From positions 72,632,537 through 72,696,536 of the forward strand of contig NC_133575.1 in assembly GCF_048773025.1 (NCBI RefSeq): 64,000 nt of DNA. Reading direction: 5' to 3'. Source of the stretch: Camelus bactrianus. Lineage: Eukaryota > Chordata > Mammalia > Artiodactyla > Camelidae. Both the position numbers and the translations under genes were made by a program. This document shows, piece by piece, positions 24,366-36,775 of the stretch (within the stretch, counting starts at the first letter, position 1; each line of letters begins with the position of its first letter). Under the pieces are notes generated by a model. The model had not been told where the DNA came from, made no database searches, and saw only the letters and a program-made list of their open reading frames with translations.

Positions 24366-24689
24366 ACAAGGCTGTAATGGTAAATAGATGACATATGCAT
24401 TTATCAAAACCCATAGAATTCTACAACTTTTCACAAAGAGTAAACAGTAAGGAATGCAAATTAAAAATTATATAGGAGGTCAAGATGTCCCATGATGGAA
24501 TGCAGAATATGGCAAAACAATCTAACTGTATTATAAAAATATGGTACAACTTCATTAAGGGGAATGAAGGAAAATGTTCTGACCTATGTAACCTTGAAAA
24601 TAAGTGGAATCTATAATGTTTAAAGCAAAAAAATGTGTGCTAAGCACTGTACTGTAGTTGATAAAAATGGCTTTGCTCAGTGATATGGC
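24366..24689. other. Unassigned AT-rich DNA
   Basis: About 320 bp between an LTR and an L1 3' UTR; no element recognised. Confidence 0.4.
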
Positions 24690-26045
24690 TTAACAATTGT
24701 GATATTGCTATAAATGTATACTGGAAATAATAATTGAGTAAATGGATGGCAAAAGGTGGGAACCCGATTTCTCCCTATTTGAGTAGATTTACACATAAGC
24801 AAGGGGTGGAGGCTTTAATGATCCATGCAGTAATTAAGTTGGAGACATCAGTATGAACTCATGTGTAACTTAAGGTAGATACCAATGACTACATATAAAA
24901 ATATTTACAGATATTTGTATGTACAGGTTAGCCTACACACACACACATATATGTTTTTGCTTTTTTGCAGCTGAGGGGGCCTAAAAGGAGTGATATCCCA
25001 ATAACAAAGATCATGCTTAGTAGCAAGATCTTGGTTTCGAATACCATTCTCCAATAAAAGGACCAAAGATCCTTGGAGAATTGGCTGAATCTAAGACTAC
25101 GGCAGGAAAAATACAAGATAAGCCTGAAGCTTCTTGCAGAGCCAGAAAATAAAAATGTGCTTAATAGAAAACAAAATAATAAAACACATTAATGGGGACA
25201 TACCAAAGGGACAAAGAAGCTATGTGATATCTCCCAATGGTCAATGATGGAACAATTTGAATGACACAACAAAGTAGTATTAAATTGTAACTTAAAGTAT
25301 ACAAGAAGCTACCATGATTCCAAAATAATATAAATAAAGGATTGAATACATTAGTTAATGAGGGAGGTGAGACAAATCTTTCATACAGATAAATTCCAAA
25401 TAAAGTATTCTTATGATACATCCTAAAGGAGGAGAATATAACTCCTCATTCCTTACGGATGGGCTCTTCTTTTGGAAGAGTATGGAACAGGGCAGAAAGT
25501 AACACTAAAATGGAGAAACTTAACAAATACTATTTCAGTCTGATGATCAAGGTCAACATCAACAGTAATAAACTATGTTGATAGTATCCACTTTTGATGC
25601 AATGTGATGACAATGACACTGTATCTCCGTTACCTACTGCTCACGCACATTATTCCAGTGTAATCATTAGTGAAACATCAGATTAATCTCAGTTGAGGGA
25701 GAGCCTATAAAGTGCCTTATCAGTGCTCTTCAAACTGTCAAGGTTGTCAAAAGCAAGAAAAATCTGGGAAAGAGTCACAGCCAAAAGAAGCCTAAGGAGA
25801 TATGATAACTAAGTGTAATTAGTATGCTGGATGGAATCCTGGAACTAAAGAAAAAGGATATTAAGGAAAAAAATAGTAATAATGTATCAATGTCAGCTCA
25901 TTAATTGTGAAAAATATACCATACTAATGCAAGATGTTAATAATTAGGGAAACTAAATTTGGAGAATATAGATCCTCTGTTTTATCTTCACAACTTTTTG
26001 TAAATCTAAGCTTTTCTAAAACAAAAGGTGGATTTTTAAAAAATG
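24690..26045 (+). mobile_element. Old L1 3' UTR, plus strand
   Basis: Long 3' UTR of an old mammalian-wide L1: tggagaaacttaacaaatac, gatgatcaaggtcaacatca, actatgttgatagtatccac, aaaatataccatactaatgc and ctttttgtaaatctaagctt occur in order and finish in an A-rich end. Non-coding. Confidence 0.7.
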
Positions 26046-26598
26046 TTGAACCAAGAATTTAATGGAGGCCATCATGGTTACAAAAAAGAAAAAAACAAAC
26101 AGTGGATTTCCTTTACTTTAGGAGATTGATCCAAAATATTGCTGTGATTTATGATTGAAATATTGAAATCATAAAATATTAGAAAAAATATTAGGAAATT
26201 GGGAGGCAAGTTTTTGAAGTGTGAGTGGATGTAAAGTAGATTTTCCAGGTATGTATTGCATCTAAGAATTTGGCGGTATTAATAAAAGGAGATAAATTTG
26301 GAGCTATGGATAACCAGGTTGGAGGCAGTATAGAAATAATTTTGGAAAAATGACTCTGAGGGCATTTAATAGCCTGAGATCCTTGAGAAAATGGAGAACA
26401 GCTGTTGGATACTGTAAGAAAAAAATCAACTCAATCATCACAACAGTCTTCTTCCAGGAAGCTTTTGTTTTTGCTGCTGTTGAGGACAGTTAAACCAGAG
26501 GAACCAAAGAACAGCTGGGCTGCTGTGTACAATCCCTGAATCAAATGAGAGTCAAAGTTCTCCCGAGATGGAATCAGGAATTTATGAGACTGAAAATG
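26046..26598. other. Single-copy DNA
   Basis: About 550 bp with nothing recognised, leading into the tetranucleotide tract. Confidence 0.4.
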
Positions 26599-26872
<274 letters not shown>

Positions 26873-28603
26873 AGAAGAGAAACAACTGTAGCCTTTCTAT
26901 TCTCCACACTCCTCCTTATCCTTTTGCCTAAAATGATAAATGTTGAGCGATAGGGAGGAATTAACCTGGTTAGTTTCTAAAAAGGAAATTTCAGAGTTCT
27001 TAAGTGCCTATGATGTCTGTGATACCACTGACCCAAAGTTGGATAAAGAAGGATGAACAGATCGAAGTCTGTGAGGAAGATCTGAGATTTAGCTATTATA
27101 TTTTTGAACTCAACTCACTGGAACTCTGCCTTAAAATTATTACCTCAGTAAAATCTAGAAATAATTTCATTTTGGATCCTCTTGAATATACACCAAATCA
27201 TAATAGCAAAAGAGTAAAAGAAAGAACAACCTTTCTAGAAAAAGGCTAGAAAGAATACAGAGGAGCAGAGAGTCTACTAATTCTGCATATTGAATCAAAA
27301 TCATACTTTTATCTTTGAATGCTAGATACATAACAGAAGCTTACTAAAATATTCGTTAAGTCATTCAGTCTTTGCAGTTTTAGTCACAGAGCTAAACAGA
27401 CAGATTCAATGTCCATATATGTATTCTTCTTTTAAGAATAAGATTTTGTGTTTGTTTTTTGTTTTGGTCTTGATTTTTGCTTGTCATTCCTGCCCCTTCT
27501 TCCAGCTTCTAGATAGTAAGGCAGACAATTCAACATGAAAGCCCACATCCTAGTTATTAGTTTAAATTATTGTGTCTCCCTGTTTGGCAGAATACCTGTA
27601 ACTTCTTGTAACTCGAATGTCTACATCATAACTTTAGATTGGCAGTTAAATTGCCTAAACTAACCCTTATTAGTTTCAAGTGTGGATGTGCCCTAAACAT
27701 AACCATTGTCCCTTTATTCAAAACAGATACTTCTAATTAAATTGAGGTACTTTTAGGCAAAACTTGCTAATGGAGCTCTTAAGTATGACTAAGAAAGTCC
27801 TCAAATTTTTTACTTAGGAAATTGCACATATGGAAGCAAAAAACTTCACCTTCAACCCCTCCATCTTGCCACTTGCTTATAGTCAATACCGCACAGATTT
27901 CAGAAGTGTTTATTTTGTCATAATTTATTAAAGATGGTTACATCACAATATTTGCTAGAATGACTGTGCTTTATAAAATCCAATTATGCCCTAGGCACTT
28001 GGGCCTCCTAAAAGGCATGAGTCAGCCTTCCCATTTGTGCTTTGAATAAGGAAGCTCTAAGTGAAACTCAAGGGAATGACTAAATCTAGATTCACTGGTT
28101 GTACATGCAGACAGAGGTTGGCTTGTAAGTTTTATATTGGGACCGAAGGCTGAGAAGTGCTTACTTAAAACCTGGTCTATTTTATTCGTAAGAAGCTCCG
28201 AACAGTAAAAATTTGGCAGCAGTTTTATAATCTTCAGCATGGACTCATGACCTTGAAGAGCTCCCTGAAATGGCTTTTCCTTTTGGCTTTTTTGGAGACT
28301 GACTATCAATTTAGCATGGGAGGATCATGGTAATAAATTGTAAATTGATCTAACAAAATCATATGTCATGTTTAATGGTGGCTCTGATTTCAAGAAAGTA
28401 CAGATAATTTCTCTCTAAAGGAGAATGACAAATTGTCCTTCTGTTTCTGCTTCCCTTAAAGGCATAACCTATGTAAACTGACAGATTCAGAAAACAGGAA
28501 GAAAAAAAAAAACAGAAAAGGGACTAGATCTATTTTTGTACTATGTATAATATACAAAGTACTTTTTTTTCAATCACCCTGCTAGCTTTTCTTAATTGGT
28601 CGT
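26873..28603. other. Single-copy DNA
   Basis: About 1.7 kb with normal complexity and no recognised repeat. Frames at 27004-27249 (plus, 81 codons) and 28022-28309 (minus, 95 codons) lack recognisable domains and clear splice signals. I see no basis to call either a gene. Confidence 0.45.
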
Positions 28604-29224
28604 TGTATTAATTTACTATATCGGTTTAACAAACTAACAAAAACGTCTTAGCTTAAAACAAGTCCTGTTCATTAGCACACAGTTAAGTAAGTCAGAGTTT
28701 CAGACACAACACATCTTGGTTCTTTGCTCAAAGTCTTAGAAGACTGAAATCAAGATGCTGGCAAAGTTGTGATCCTTACTTGATGCTTTGGGTAAGAATC
28801 TGTTTCTAGGCTCATTCAGATTGTTGGTAGAATTCACTTTCTGTGGGTGTAGAACCAAAGTCCCCATTCTCTTGCTGGCTATTGCTAGAGGATGGCTTTT
28901 AGTTCCCTGAGGTTACTCTCAGTTCCTTGTATGTGGCTCCTCCACCTTCAAAGATAGCAATGATGTGCTGAGTTCACATGCTTTCAATCTCTCTGACTTT
29001 TCTTTCTGCTACAAGCCAGAGGAAGGTCTGCTTTTAAAGGGCTCGTGTGATTGGATTAGATATTTAAATTAACTCAGAGTTACCAATTAGCAATCTTAAC
29101 TGCATCTTGCAAAATCTCTTTTGCCATGTAAAGTAATGTAATCATTGGCATGTTATCACATTCATGATTTTGGCGATTTGAGTGGGGACTGTTAGGGGGT
29201 CATTTTGGAATTCTGCTTACCACA
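28604..29224 (-). mobile_element. Solo LTR, MLT1-like (ERVL-MaLR), fossil
   Basis: On the plus strand it runs tgtattaatttactata to ttctgcttaccaca, the reverse complement of a TG...CA LTR. Internal landmarks are cttagcttaaaacaagtcct, gggctcgtgtgattggatta, ctcttttgccatgtaaagta and gggggtcattttggaattc. At 621 bp it is somewhat longer than usual for the family. No internal region attached. Old and decayed. Confidence 0.72.
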
Positions 29225-30234
29225 ACCATCTACATTAGTTCTGGATGACTGTCATCAAAAAACATATATTTGTTGTATAGCTAACTGTGACCACTTCTTC
29301 ATTTGTCAAGTAATATGCTCTGTTTTAAAAATGCAACACTGGCACACATTTAAGAGTTTTTTAATATCTAGAATGTGGTGAATAATTTTCAAAGTTGCTT
29401 TTATCTGATAATCAAAGTATAAAAATATCACATCTAAATACTATCTCCACTCTAATTTTAGCTTCTTAACTCCTTTACTGCTTTATATGAGCACTATACT
29501 ATGACATTTAAGGTGAATTATTGATAATCTATTTCAGCAAATAAATCTGTTTAAAGTGAAGTGAAAATACAGGAACATCATAAATTTTTGTAAAATTATC
29601 ATCAGTAGTATAATCAAAATTATTTATGTTAATATTTATTAAAATTTAAAATTATTTAATATTTTAATTTTAATGTATTTCACTCATAAGAATGCTATGT
29701 ATGTATGTGAAATGTACTTTTGTGTTTTTCAGTTGCAAAAATTAAAGCAAAATATTTCTTATATAAATTCTTAAACATTGTTAGTTCTGTAGTATCCATT
29801 CCCTCCTTTGTCTGGCCATCCCCACACCACCAAAATGATAGATAATTGACTTTAGATTAACCAAGGGAAATTTTACGACCTACAGAATTCAGTGGTGAAA
29901 TCAATAATAGTTCATTGGCAGAAAAACTGAAAGTATTATGAATCACCAAAAAAATTCCTGTGGATATTTGAGATATACTTTTGCTAAAAATGATTCGTTG
30001 TTATCTGGAATTCAAATGTAACTGTCCTGTAATTATTGCAATTGTAGTTTTAATTTCCTGCATAGCAGAAAAAAGTACGGAATGGAAAAAAATGTGAAGT
30101 ACTGAGAGAGAGAAGGAGGGAGAGAGTAATATCCCACAAATACTTGATTAGAACACCTAAATTTCTTTGTCATATCATAACAATTTGCTCTTGGTAATGA
30201 TGCCATCAAGATCATGATATAGGTCATTCCCAAC
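29225..30234. other. Single-copy, very AT-rich DNA
   Basis: About 1 kb, with an extremely AT-rich core around 29560-29700. No element recognised. Confidence 0.45.
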
Positions 30235-32945
30235 TTCAGTCCCTCTCATAAGAAGACCAATTAGCAGCTATCCATAGACAAGACACCATTGTGAAAATCC
30301 CAGAACCCAGGAATGAGACTGAAGCACCTCTCTGACCACAGAGACTGATAAGGATCACATTAGAGAGGTAAGAGGAGTGGCTATACTCTGACCATGTTTC
30401 CCTTTCCCCAGCTGGCACAGTGCTACACCAAGAGGGATGCCCCAGGCCTCTGGTTTCTTTAGTGGGAAAAAGAAAGCCCAAGGTAGACATCCAGCTCCAC
30501 CAGAGTTGAAGGACATTTCCTAGGACGCCCATTTATGTTCCTCCTCACAGCGATCACTGGAGGAATCTAGGAGCTCAACTACTGGGATTCAAATAGAGAT
30601 GGAGAAGAGGGCAGAGCTTACAGCAACCAAGGCTCAGATCCTGACAGATCACATTCCTGCTTGCAATGGCACCCCAGCAGAGATTCCAGGAAGTAGTTCT
30701 GCCATCTGCAGAGCCAAGCCAGTGGCCCCAACTGGCCAAGTATCTCAGTTGGCAGTTCTGCCTGATCTAGGTCCCCAGTCAATGAGCTGTACTGGACATG
30801 GAGCCCATTTTGTGGCCCAGCCTGGGGAGGAAATCAAAATTGCTGCCTCACTCAACTGTTGAATATAGTCTCTATTTCTGCCAGAATAAGAAGGGTGCCC
30901 AGAGAGCCCAGGCACTATGAAGCCCATCTGACAGCTCTTCTTGGGCAGCGAGCCAAACCAGCACTTCTATCCAATTATTAAGAATAGTCTGTGGGCATGC
31001 ATACTCAGGAAACACAAACAGTGACACTGGACAGCTTCAGAGCCCAGCTTGTGGTACCATCCAACCATGGAGCCCAGCCTACAGCCTGACTTCAGAGCAC
31101 AGTATGTAGCCCCACTCAATAGCAGGATACAGCTGGAAGTCACTTCTGACTGAACAACAGCCTGCCCAGTGAACTTTCATGCCAGTGGAGTAAAGCCAGT
31201 GAGCAACCCGATCTTGAAGTCCAGTCTGCTTCTCAACTTTGAGGCACAGCCTGTAGCCCCAGCTGATAGCAAAGCACAGTCTAAATCCTTATCTGATAGT
31301 GAAGCCCTGATTGTATTTTGAATACAAAATTCAGTCAGTGGCATCATCTGTTCAGGGTGCATAGCTTGAGACCCCACATGACCATGAGCAATTGTGAAGC
31401 ACAGTCTGTAACTCTGCCCAATCCTTGTGGCACTAACCTGCCAGGAAAAAAAAAAAAATCTTGTGAGCTCACCTGACCAGAGATGATTGCAGAGTCCATC
31501 TGACTATGAGCATAACCAGAAACCCTGCTTCAATCAGGGAACCCATTCAGCAGTCCCAATTGAATGTGGACCATCCAGTGGCATTCCCCCAGACCTTAGA
31601 GAACATGTAGTGGTTCTAAAGACCCTAATAGAAAGCCCTGTCTGCCTTTGGGAGCTACCAGCAAAACCAAGCAATACCCCAAGCTGTGATGACAGGTAAA
31701 GGTCTTTCCCTGCCAAAGCAAATCTGTCAAGTTTGGAAGAGGAAACTGCCTTCTGAAACGCCCAGATATCAGTGCAAGAAATCAAAGATCATGAAAAATC
31801 AGGTGCACATGAAACCACCAAAGAAAATTAATAAAGCTCCAATAACTGATCCTAAGAAATTGAGATTTATGAATTATTTGACAAAGAATTCAAAATAATC
31901 TTAAAGTAATTTAGTAAACTACAAGAACACACAGGCAACTAAACAAAATTAGGAAACAAAATTTTGATGCATGAAAAATAAGAAATTCAACAAATAAGTA
32001 AAAAGATTTCAAGAAAACCTCAAACAAATAGAAATTTTAGAGTGGAACTATACAATGACTTAACTGAAAATTTCAATAGAGAGCATTGACAATAGATCTG
32101 ACCAAGCAGAAGACAGAATTTGTAAAATAGAATACTGGTCATTTGAAATTCAGTCTGAGAAGCAAAAGAAAAAAAGAATGGAAGAGTGAAGAAAGCCTAT
32201 GGGAATAATGAGACACCATCAAAAGAAACAACATCTGCATTTTGGGACTCTCTGAAGAAGAGAAAGAAAGGGGAAAAAAATCTTTTAAAGCAGTAATGGC
32301 TGAAGACCTTCCAAACTTGAGCAGAGAAATGGACATCTGGATTTGTGAAGCCCAAAGGAATCTCAAATAGGTTGAACCTCAAAATATCTAAATCAAGACC
32401 CATTAAAATTAAATTGTACAGTGTAAAAGACAAAGAATTTTTAAAGCAGCAAGAGAAAAATGACTCATTACATACAAAGGAGCCCCCATTAGATCACAAG
32501 TGGATTTCTCAACAGAGCATTGTGGTCCAGGAGAGAATGGGATGACAATATTCAAAATATTGGGGAAAAACTGTCATCAAAGAATATTATACCTGGCAAA
32601 GCTTTCCTTCAGAAATGAAGGAGACATAAAGACTTCCCCAAACCAAGCAAAGCTGAGATAATTCATTACCACTAGAACTGTCTCAAAAGAAATGCTAACA
32701 GGCATTTCAAGGTGAAATAAAAGAATGACAATCACCCTCTTATGAACATATGAATATGTAAAACTCACTGGTAATGGCAAATAGATAGTCAAAGTTAGAT
32801 TCTCTAAAATTGTAATAATGTTGTGTAAACCACTTATAGTCCTAGATTAAGAGTTTAAAACAAACTTATTAAAAATAATGATAATTACAACAACTTTTTG
32901 TTTAGTACATAATCTTAAAAAGATGTAAATACAAACCAATAGCAA
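30235..32945 (+). mobile_element. Old L1: long 5' UTR with diverged internal repeats, then ORF1-like region
   Basis: The first 1.45 kb is GC-richer than its surroundings and carries degenerate short units of the type agcccagcctgtrgcccc (see 30795-31420). From about 31690 it passes without a break into an ORF1-type region (caaaagaaacaacatctgca, agaccttccaaacttgagca, gcagcaagagaaaaatgact, ctggcaaagctttccttcag, gagataattcattaccacta) and then into post-ORF1 sequence (gtaaaactcactggtaatgg). Short plus-strand frames such as 30599-30862, 31487-31699 and 32345-32545 are pieces of this element. ORF1 is not intact. Confidence 0.72.
30795..31420 (+). repeat. Diverged ~25-30-bp tandem units in the L1 5' UTR
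   Basis: Related units recur: gagcccattttgtggccca (about 30800), agcccagcttgtgg (31041), agcccagcctacag (31071), agcacagtatgtag (31096), ggcacagcctgtagcccc (31243), agcacagtctaaat (31273) and agcacagtctgtaa (31398). Some neighbours are 25-30 bp apart and others are separated by worn copies. Confidence 0.6.
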
Positions 32946-32949
32946 AAAA

Positions 32950-33444
32950 AAAAGACCAAAACCCCCATACAATCTAATTAAAAAATGGGCATAAGATTTG
33001 AATAGATATTTTTCCAATAGAGATATACAGATGGCCAATAAGTATATAAAGGATGCTCTACATCATTAATCATCAAGGAAATAAAAATCAAACCCCCAGT
33101 GAGATATTACCTCACACCCATTAGAATGGCTATTATTAAAAAGTCTAGAAATAACAAGTGTTGGTGAGGAAGTGAAAAAAAGGAAACCCTTGTACACTGT
33201 TGGTGAGGATGTAAATTGATGCCTCCACTATGGAAAACAGTATGGAGATTCCTCAAAAAAATAAAAGTGGAACTACCATATAATCCAGAAATTCCACTTC
33301 TGGGTATTTAGCTGAAGAAAATAAAAACGCTAACTCAAAAAATATATGCACTTCTATGCTTTTTGCAGCATTGTTTACAATAGCTAAGATATGAAACAAA
33401 CTTAGTGCTTAGTGTCTATCAATGAATGAATGGGTAAAGAAATA

Positions 33445-33479
<35 letters not shown>

Positions 33480-33840
33480 GTATTATATTATATATGTTTT
33501 ATATTATATTATGAAGCCATAAAAAGAAAGAAATATTGCCATTTGTGACAACATGGATAGAACTTGAAGGCGTTATGCTAAGTGAAATAAGTCAGAGAGA
33601 GAACAAATACTATACGATCTCTCTTATATGTGGGATCTAAAAAAACAATAACACAAAAAACAAAAATAAACTCATAGATACAGAGAACAGATTGATGGTT
33701 GCCAGAGGCTGGGGGATTTCGAGGTGGGAGAAATGAGTGAAGGGTCAAAATTTCAAAAAAGTACTTAGAATTACTTAGTGATATTTCAACAAAATATATG
33801 CATTATCTGTGTATGGAAAGTACAAACTAATGCTGAGAAA
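32950..33840 (+). mobile_element. L1 ORF2 3' end and 3' UTR, plus strand
   Basis: ORF2 C-terminal sequence (acaatctaattaaaaaatgg, gtggaactaccatataatcc, aagaaatattgccatttgtg, acatggatagaacttgaagg) followed by 3' UTR (gagaacagattgatggttgc, cagaggctgggggatttcga). It begins only a few bases after the ORF1-side sequence of the preceding L1, so most of ORF2 is missing if both are one element. A microsatellite at 33444-33480 interrupts ORF2. Confidence 0.85.
33444..33480. repeat. (TG)n(TA)n microsatellite inside L1 ORF2
   Basis: A TG run passing into a TA run, placed between tgggtaaagaaa and the downstream gaagccataaaaag of ORF2. This is the homologous site of the tracts at 4727 and 5633, seen on the other strand. 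Confidence 0.95.
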
Positions 33841-34412
33841 AAATTAAATAAGATCTAAATAAATGGAGAGATATACAGTGTTTATGAATTGGAAGGCTCA
33901 GTATTGAGGAAGAACAGAATGTGATGTGCTATCAAACCAGTGGTGATCTTACCATTATTTTCCTCTCTGATTCCTCAGCCTGGAGGTGTAACCTGGTAAT
34001 GGTCATTGCCACAAGTAAAGAGAACTCACTGAGTAGTCTTGAAGAGAAATAATGGGATATTTTGGTAGAGATAGGGGTGACGGCAAGGGGACACAGGCAC
34101 CAAAAATTCTGAAGGAATAAAATTTTTCTAACTGAAAGAGCTATGGTTCCAAGAGGGTGATGTCAATACCCATTGTGTGGCTCTGAACACAGCCATTATT
34201 GCAAAAGTGTGTGGCAGAGCAGGGTAAATAAAGCCCCACCTTTCAAGCCAGAGGACTAAAAAGGGACCTCACAGGAAACCCAAAAGTAGTAGGGATATCA
34301 TGGAGAGGGTAGAGCTCAGGAAAACAACCCTATAAAGTTGTTTATGAACTTCTAGTTCACTCTCAAGCCGCCCTTGAATGGCTTTGATTCTAAACATTAT
34401 ACCAAAGAGTTT

Positions 34413-35062
34413 GAGAACTGAACTAAGGAATCCCACTCCTGGGCTTGTATCCAGAAGGAAATCTACTTCAGGATGACACCTGCACCCCAATGTTCATAGC
34501 AGCACTATTTACAATAGCCAAAACATGGAAACAGCCTAAATGTCCATCAACAGGTGACTGGATAAAGAAGAGGTGGTATATTTATACAGTGGAATACTAC
34601 TCAGCCATAAAAACCGACAACATAATGCCATTTGCAGCAACATGGATGCTCCTGGAGAATGTCATTCTAAGTGAAGTAAGCCAGAAGGAGAAAGAAAAAT
34701 ACCATATGAGATCGCTCATATGTGGATTCTAAAAAACAAAAACAAAAACAAACAAATAAACAAAAACAAAGCGTAAATAAAGGACAGAAATAGACTCACA
34801 GACAGAGAATACAGACTTGTGGTTACCAGGGGGGTGGAGGGTGGGAAGGGATAGACTGGGATTTCAAAATTGTAGAATAGACTACACTGTATAGCACAGG
34901 GAAATATACACAAAATGTTATGATAACTCACAGAGAAAAAAATGTGACAATGAGTGTGTATATGTCCATGAATGACTGAAAAATTGTGCTGAACACTGGA
35001 ATTTGACACATTGTAAAATGATTATAAATCAATAAAAAATGTTAAAAAAAAAAAAAAAAGAA
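34413..35062 (+). mobile_element. Younger 5'-truncated L1 with poly(A), nested in an older L1
   Basis: Starts tcccactcctgggcttgtat in ORF2. A plus frame of 95 codons at 34445-34732 covers the ORF2 C-terminus almost undamaged ([38 protein letters not shown]). A 3' UTR (ggatagactgggatttcaaa, gtatagcacagggaaatata) and a poly(A) tail at about 35040-35060 follow. Its better-preserved frame and clean tail mark it as younger than the surrounding L1. A clear target-site duplication was not found by eye. Confidence 0.9.
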
Positions 35063-35841
35063 AGAAATAGACCGCTACCCAGATTGGCCACTAGGTGGAA
35101 CACATGAAGGACGGATCTGAACAGCACTGCAAACGCTAGGAAAACAATACTGACATAAAAACCACACCCATAGAAATTAGTTGGAACTTCCTGCATGAAC
35201 ACAACTGGGTTGTCTGCTAAAACAAAAATATCAGCATTCTCTATAAGATTTAAAGTAATACTCAAAACTTGCAGAATACAATAGAAGAAAAAAAAAACTT
35301 GGCATTCAAATAATCAGAAAAATCTCAACTTAACAGAAAAAAGACAATCAACAGATGTCAATATCAAGATGACACAGACCTTGAAATTAGTTACTTTAAT
35401 TCTCTGTCAGATATTATAAAAAAAGTTTCAACAAGTAAGAGTAAACTCTTTCGAAATGAATAGAAAGACAAAAAGTCTGCACAAAGAAATAAAAGATATA
35501 AAGAAGAACCAAAGAGAAATTTTCAAACTGAAAAATAGAATTGCAGCTAACAAACTCTCACTAGCTAGGCTCAATACCAGAATAAAACTGACCAAAAAAA
35601 AAAAGAATCAGTGAACTTAATAATAGATATATAAATTATCCAAAAAGAAAAGAAAACAAAAAAATAATAATAACCAGAGCCTCAGAGACCTGTGGGACAA
35701 TATTACACTATTTGTGTAACTGGAGACTCAGAAGGAGAGGAGAAAGACTTGTGACAATTGGATGAAACTTGAGGTCATTATGCTTAGTAAAGTGAGTCAG
35801 ATAATGAAAAATAAATACCGTAGGATCTCACTTTTATAAGA

Positions 35842-35848
35842 AATATAT

Positions 35849-35883
<35 letters not shown>
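35842..35883. repeat. (AT)n microsatellite in L1 3' part
   Basis: Two AT runs separated by a single aa, inside the 3' part of the older L1. Confidence 0.95.
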
Positions 35884-36103
35884 AAACCTAACTCATAGAA
35901 ACAGAGAACAGATTGGTCGTTGCCAGTGTGGGAGCCGAAGGATGGTGGGAGAAATGTGTGAACCTGATCCAAATGTATAAAAGGTGAATAAGTTTAGGGG
36001 ATATAATGTACAGCTTTGTGACTATAGTTTACAATACAATATTGTGTATTTGAAAGTTGCTAAGAGAAATCTTAAAAGTTCTCACCAAAGTGACAGTGAT
36101 AAA

Positions 36104-36124
36104 AGCAATAATAATAATAATAAC
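36104..36124. repeat. Short (AAT)n tract
   Basis: About six AAT units near the 3' end of the older L1. Confidence 0.8.
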
Positions 36125-36262
36125 TATGTGAGGTGAAGAATGTCTTAACTAACCTTATTTTGGTAATCTTTTCTCAATATATACATATATCGAATAAATA
36201 CTTCTTATGTGTTAAACTTAGACAATGTTATATGTCAACTGTATCTCAGTATAGCTGGAAAA

Positions 36263-36572
36263 GAAACCAATTTACACTTTCAAAAAAAAAACTTATTCTT
36301 TTCAATATTTGGATATCTTCCAAGAGAATATAAAATTGTAGATTTTTTTAAGTATAAAAGGACCCCATGCATTTGAGAAACATACGCATCAGTCTTATTT
36401 TATGCAAAATTCTGATAAAGTTAGCATTACAAATTCCATAAGTATTAATTTTTTTTTAATGTACATCTAACTGTGCAATAGATTCACTCAAATTCTGAAG
36501 GGGAGATAATCTCAACATAATTGCTCTGACAACTTAGTACTTCTTTCTTTTCATACTCAAAACAGATTTTAG
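36263..36572. other. Single-copy DNA ahead of an exon-like frame
   Basis: About 310 bp after the L1. The end of it (36535-36572) is pyrimidine-rich in part (tacttctttcttttcat) and finishes in ag, which could serve as a splice acceptor for the frame that follows. Confidence 0.4.
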
Positions 36573-36770
36573 GAGCTGAATCAGAAAAAGAAAGCAATGC
36601 TAGAGTCTTCTGGTGGCCTATGTGAAAAGGAACAGAAAGACGCAAAGGAGAGAAAGCAGCTTCTTAGAGCTGATGCCTTTCAGAACTTAAGTAGAGTCCT
36701 GTTTTTGAACACCGAATTTGACTCCCTGCTGTCAGCCTTAAAAATATATACAGAATACAAATTGTATTGA
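36573..36770 (+). CDS. Exon-like open frame, 65 codons, plus strand (uncertain)
   Basis: Product not recognised. The frame opens directly after a candidate splice acceptor (pyrimidine-rich stretch, then attttag at 36566-36572) and runs to a TGA at 36768-36770. The same frame is closed just upstream by the TAG that forms part of that acceptor. The predicted peptide is charged and helix-prone at first (ELNQKKKAMLESSGG, then EKEQKDAKERKQLLRA), then more hydrophobic (FQNLSRVLFLNTEFDSLLSA) and ends IYTEYKLY. That pattern looks more protein-like than the usual chance frame in AT-rich DNA. It could be the last exon of a host gene, a piece of a pseudogene, or chance. No homologue is claimed and no upstream exon was found. 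It faces another exon-like frame on the minus strand only 5 bp away. Confidence 0.3.
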   Translation, partial: ELNQKKKAMLESSGGLCEKEQKDAKERKQLLRADAFQNLSRVLFLNTEFDSLLSALKIYTEYKLY

Positions 36771-36775
36771 GTCCT

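Larger units (their letters stand above)
33850..36262 (+). mobile_element. Older L1: 5' UTR and ORF1 start joined to ORF2 3' end, with a nested L1
   Basis: Left part 33850-34412 is L1 5' UTR-like (gagagggtagagctcaggaa, cataccaaagag-type sequence around 34400). After the nested L1 it resumes at about 35070 (gaccgctacccagattgg, cactaggtggaacacatgaa). It passes into ORF1-like sequence (aaatctcaacttaacagaaa, tataaagaagaaccaaagag, ctcagaaggagaggagaaag). At about 35746 it jumps to the far 3' end of ORF2 and the 3' UTR (ttggatgaaacttgaggtca, acagagaacagattggtcgt, tgtgactatagtttacaata), ending near 36262. ORF2 is therefore almost entirely absent. Confidence 0.75.

Noticed and set aside
30795-31420. 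CRISPR-like array, from regularly recurring short units
   Set aside because: The units are diverged and unevenly spaced, and they lie in an L1 5' UTR of a mammalian genome. There are no identical repeats with unique spacers.
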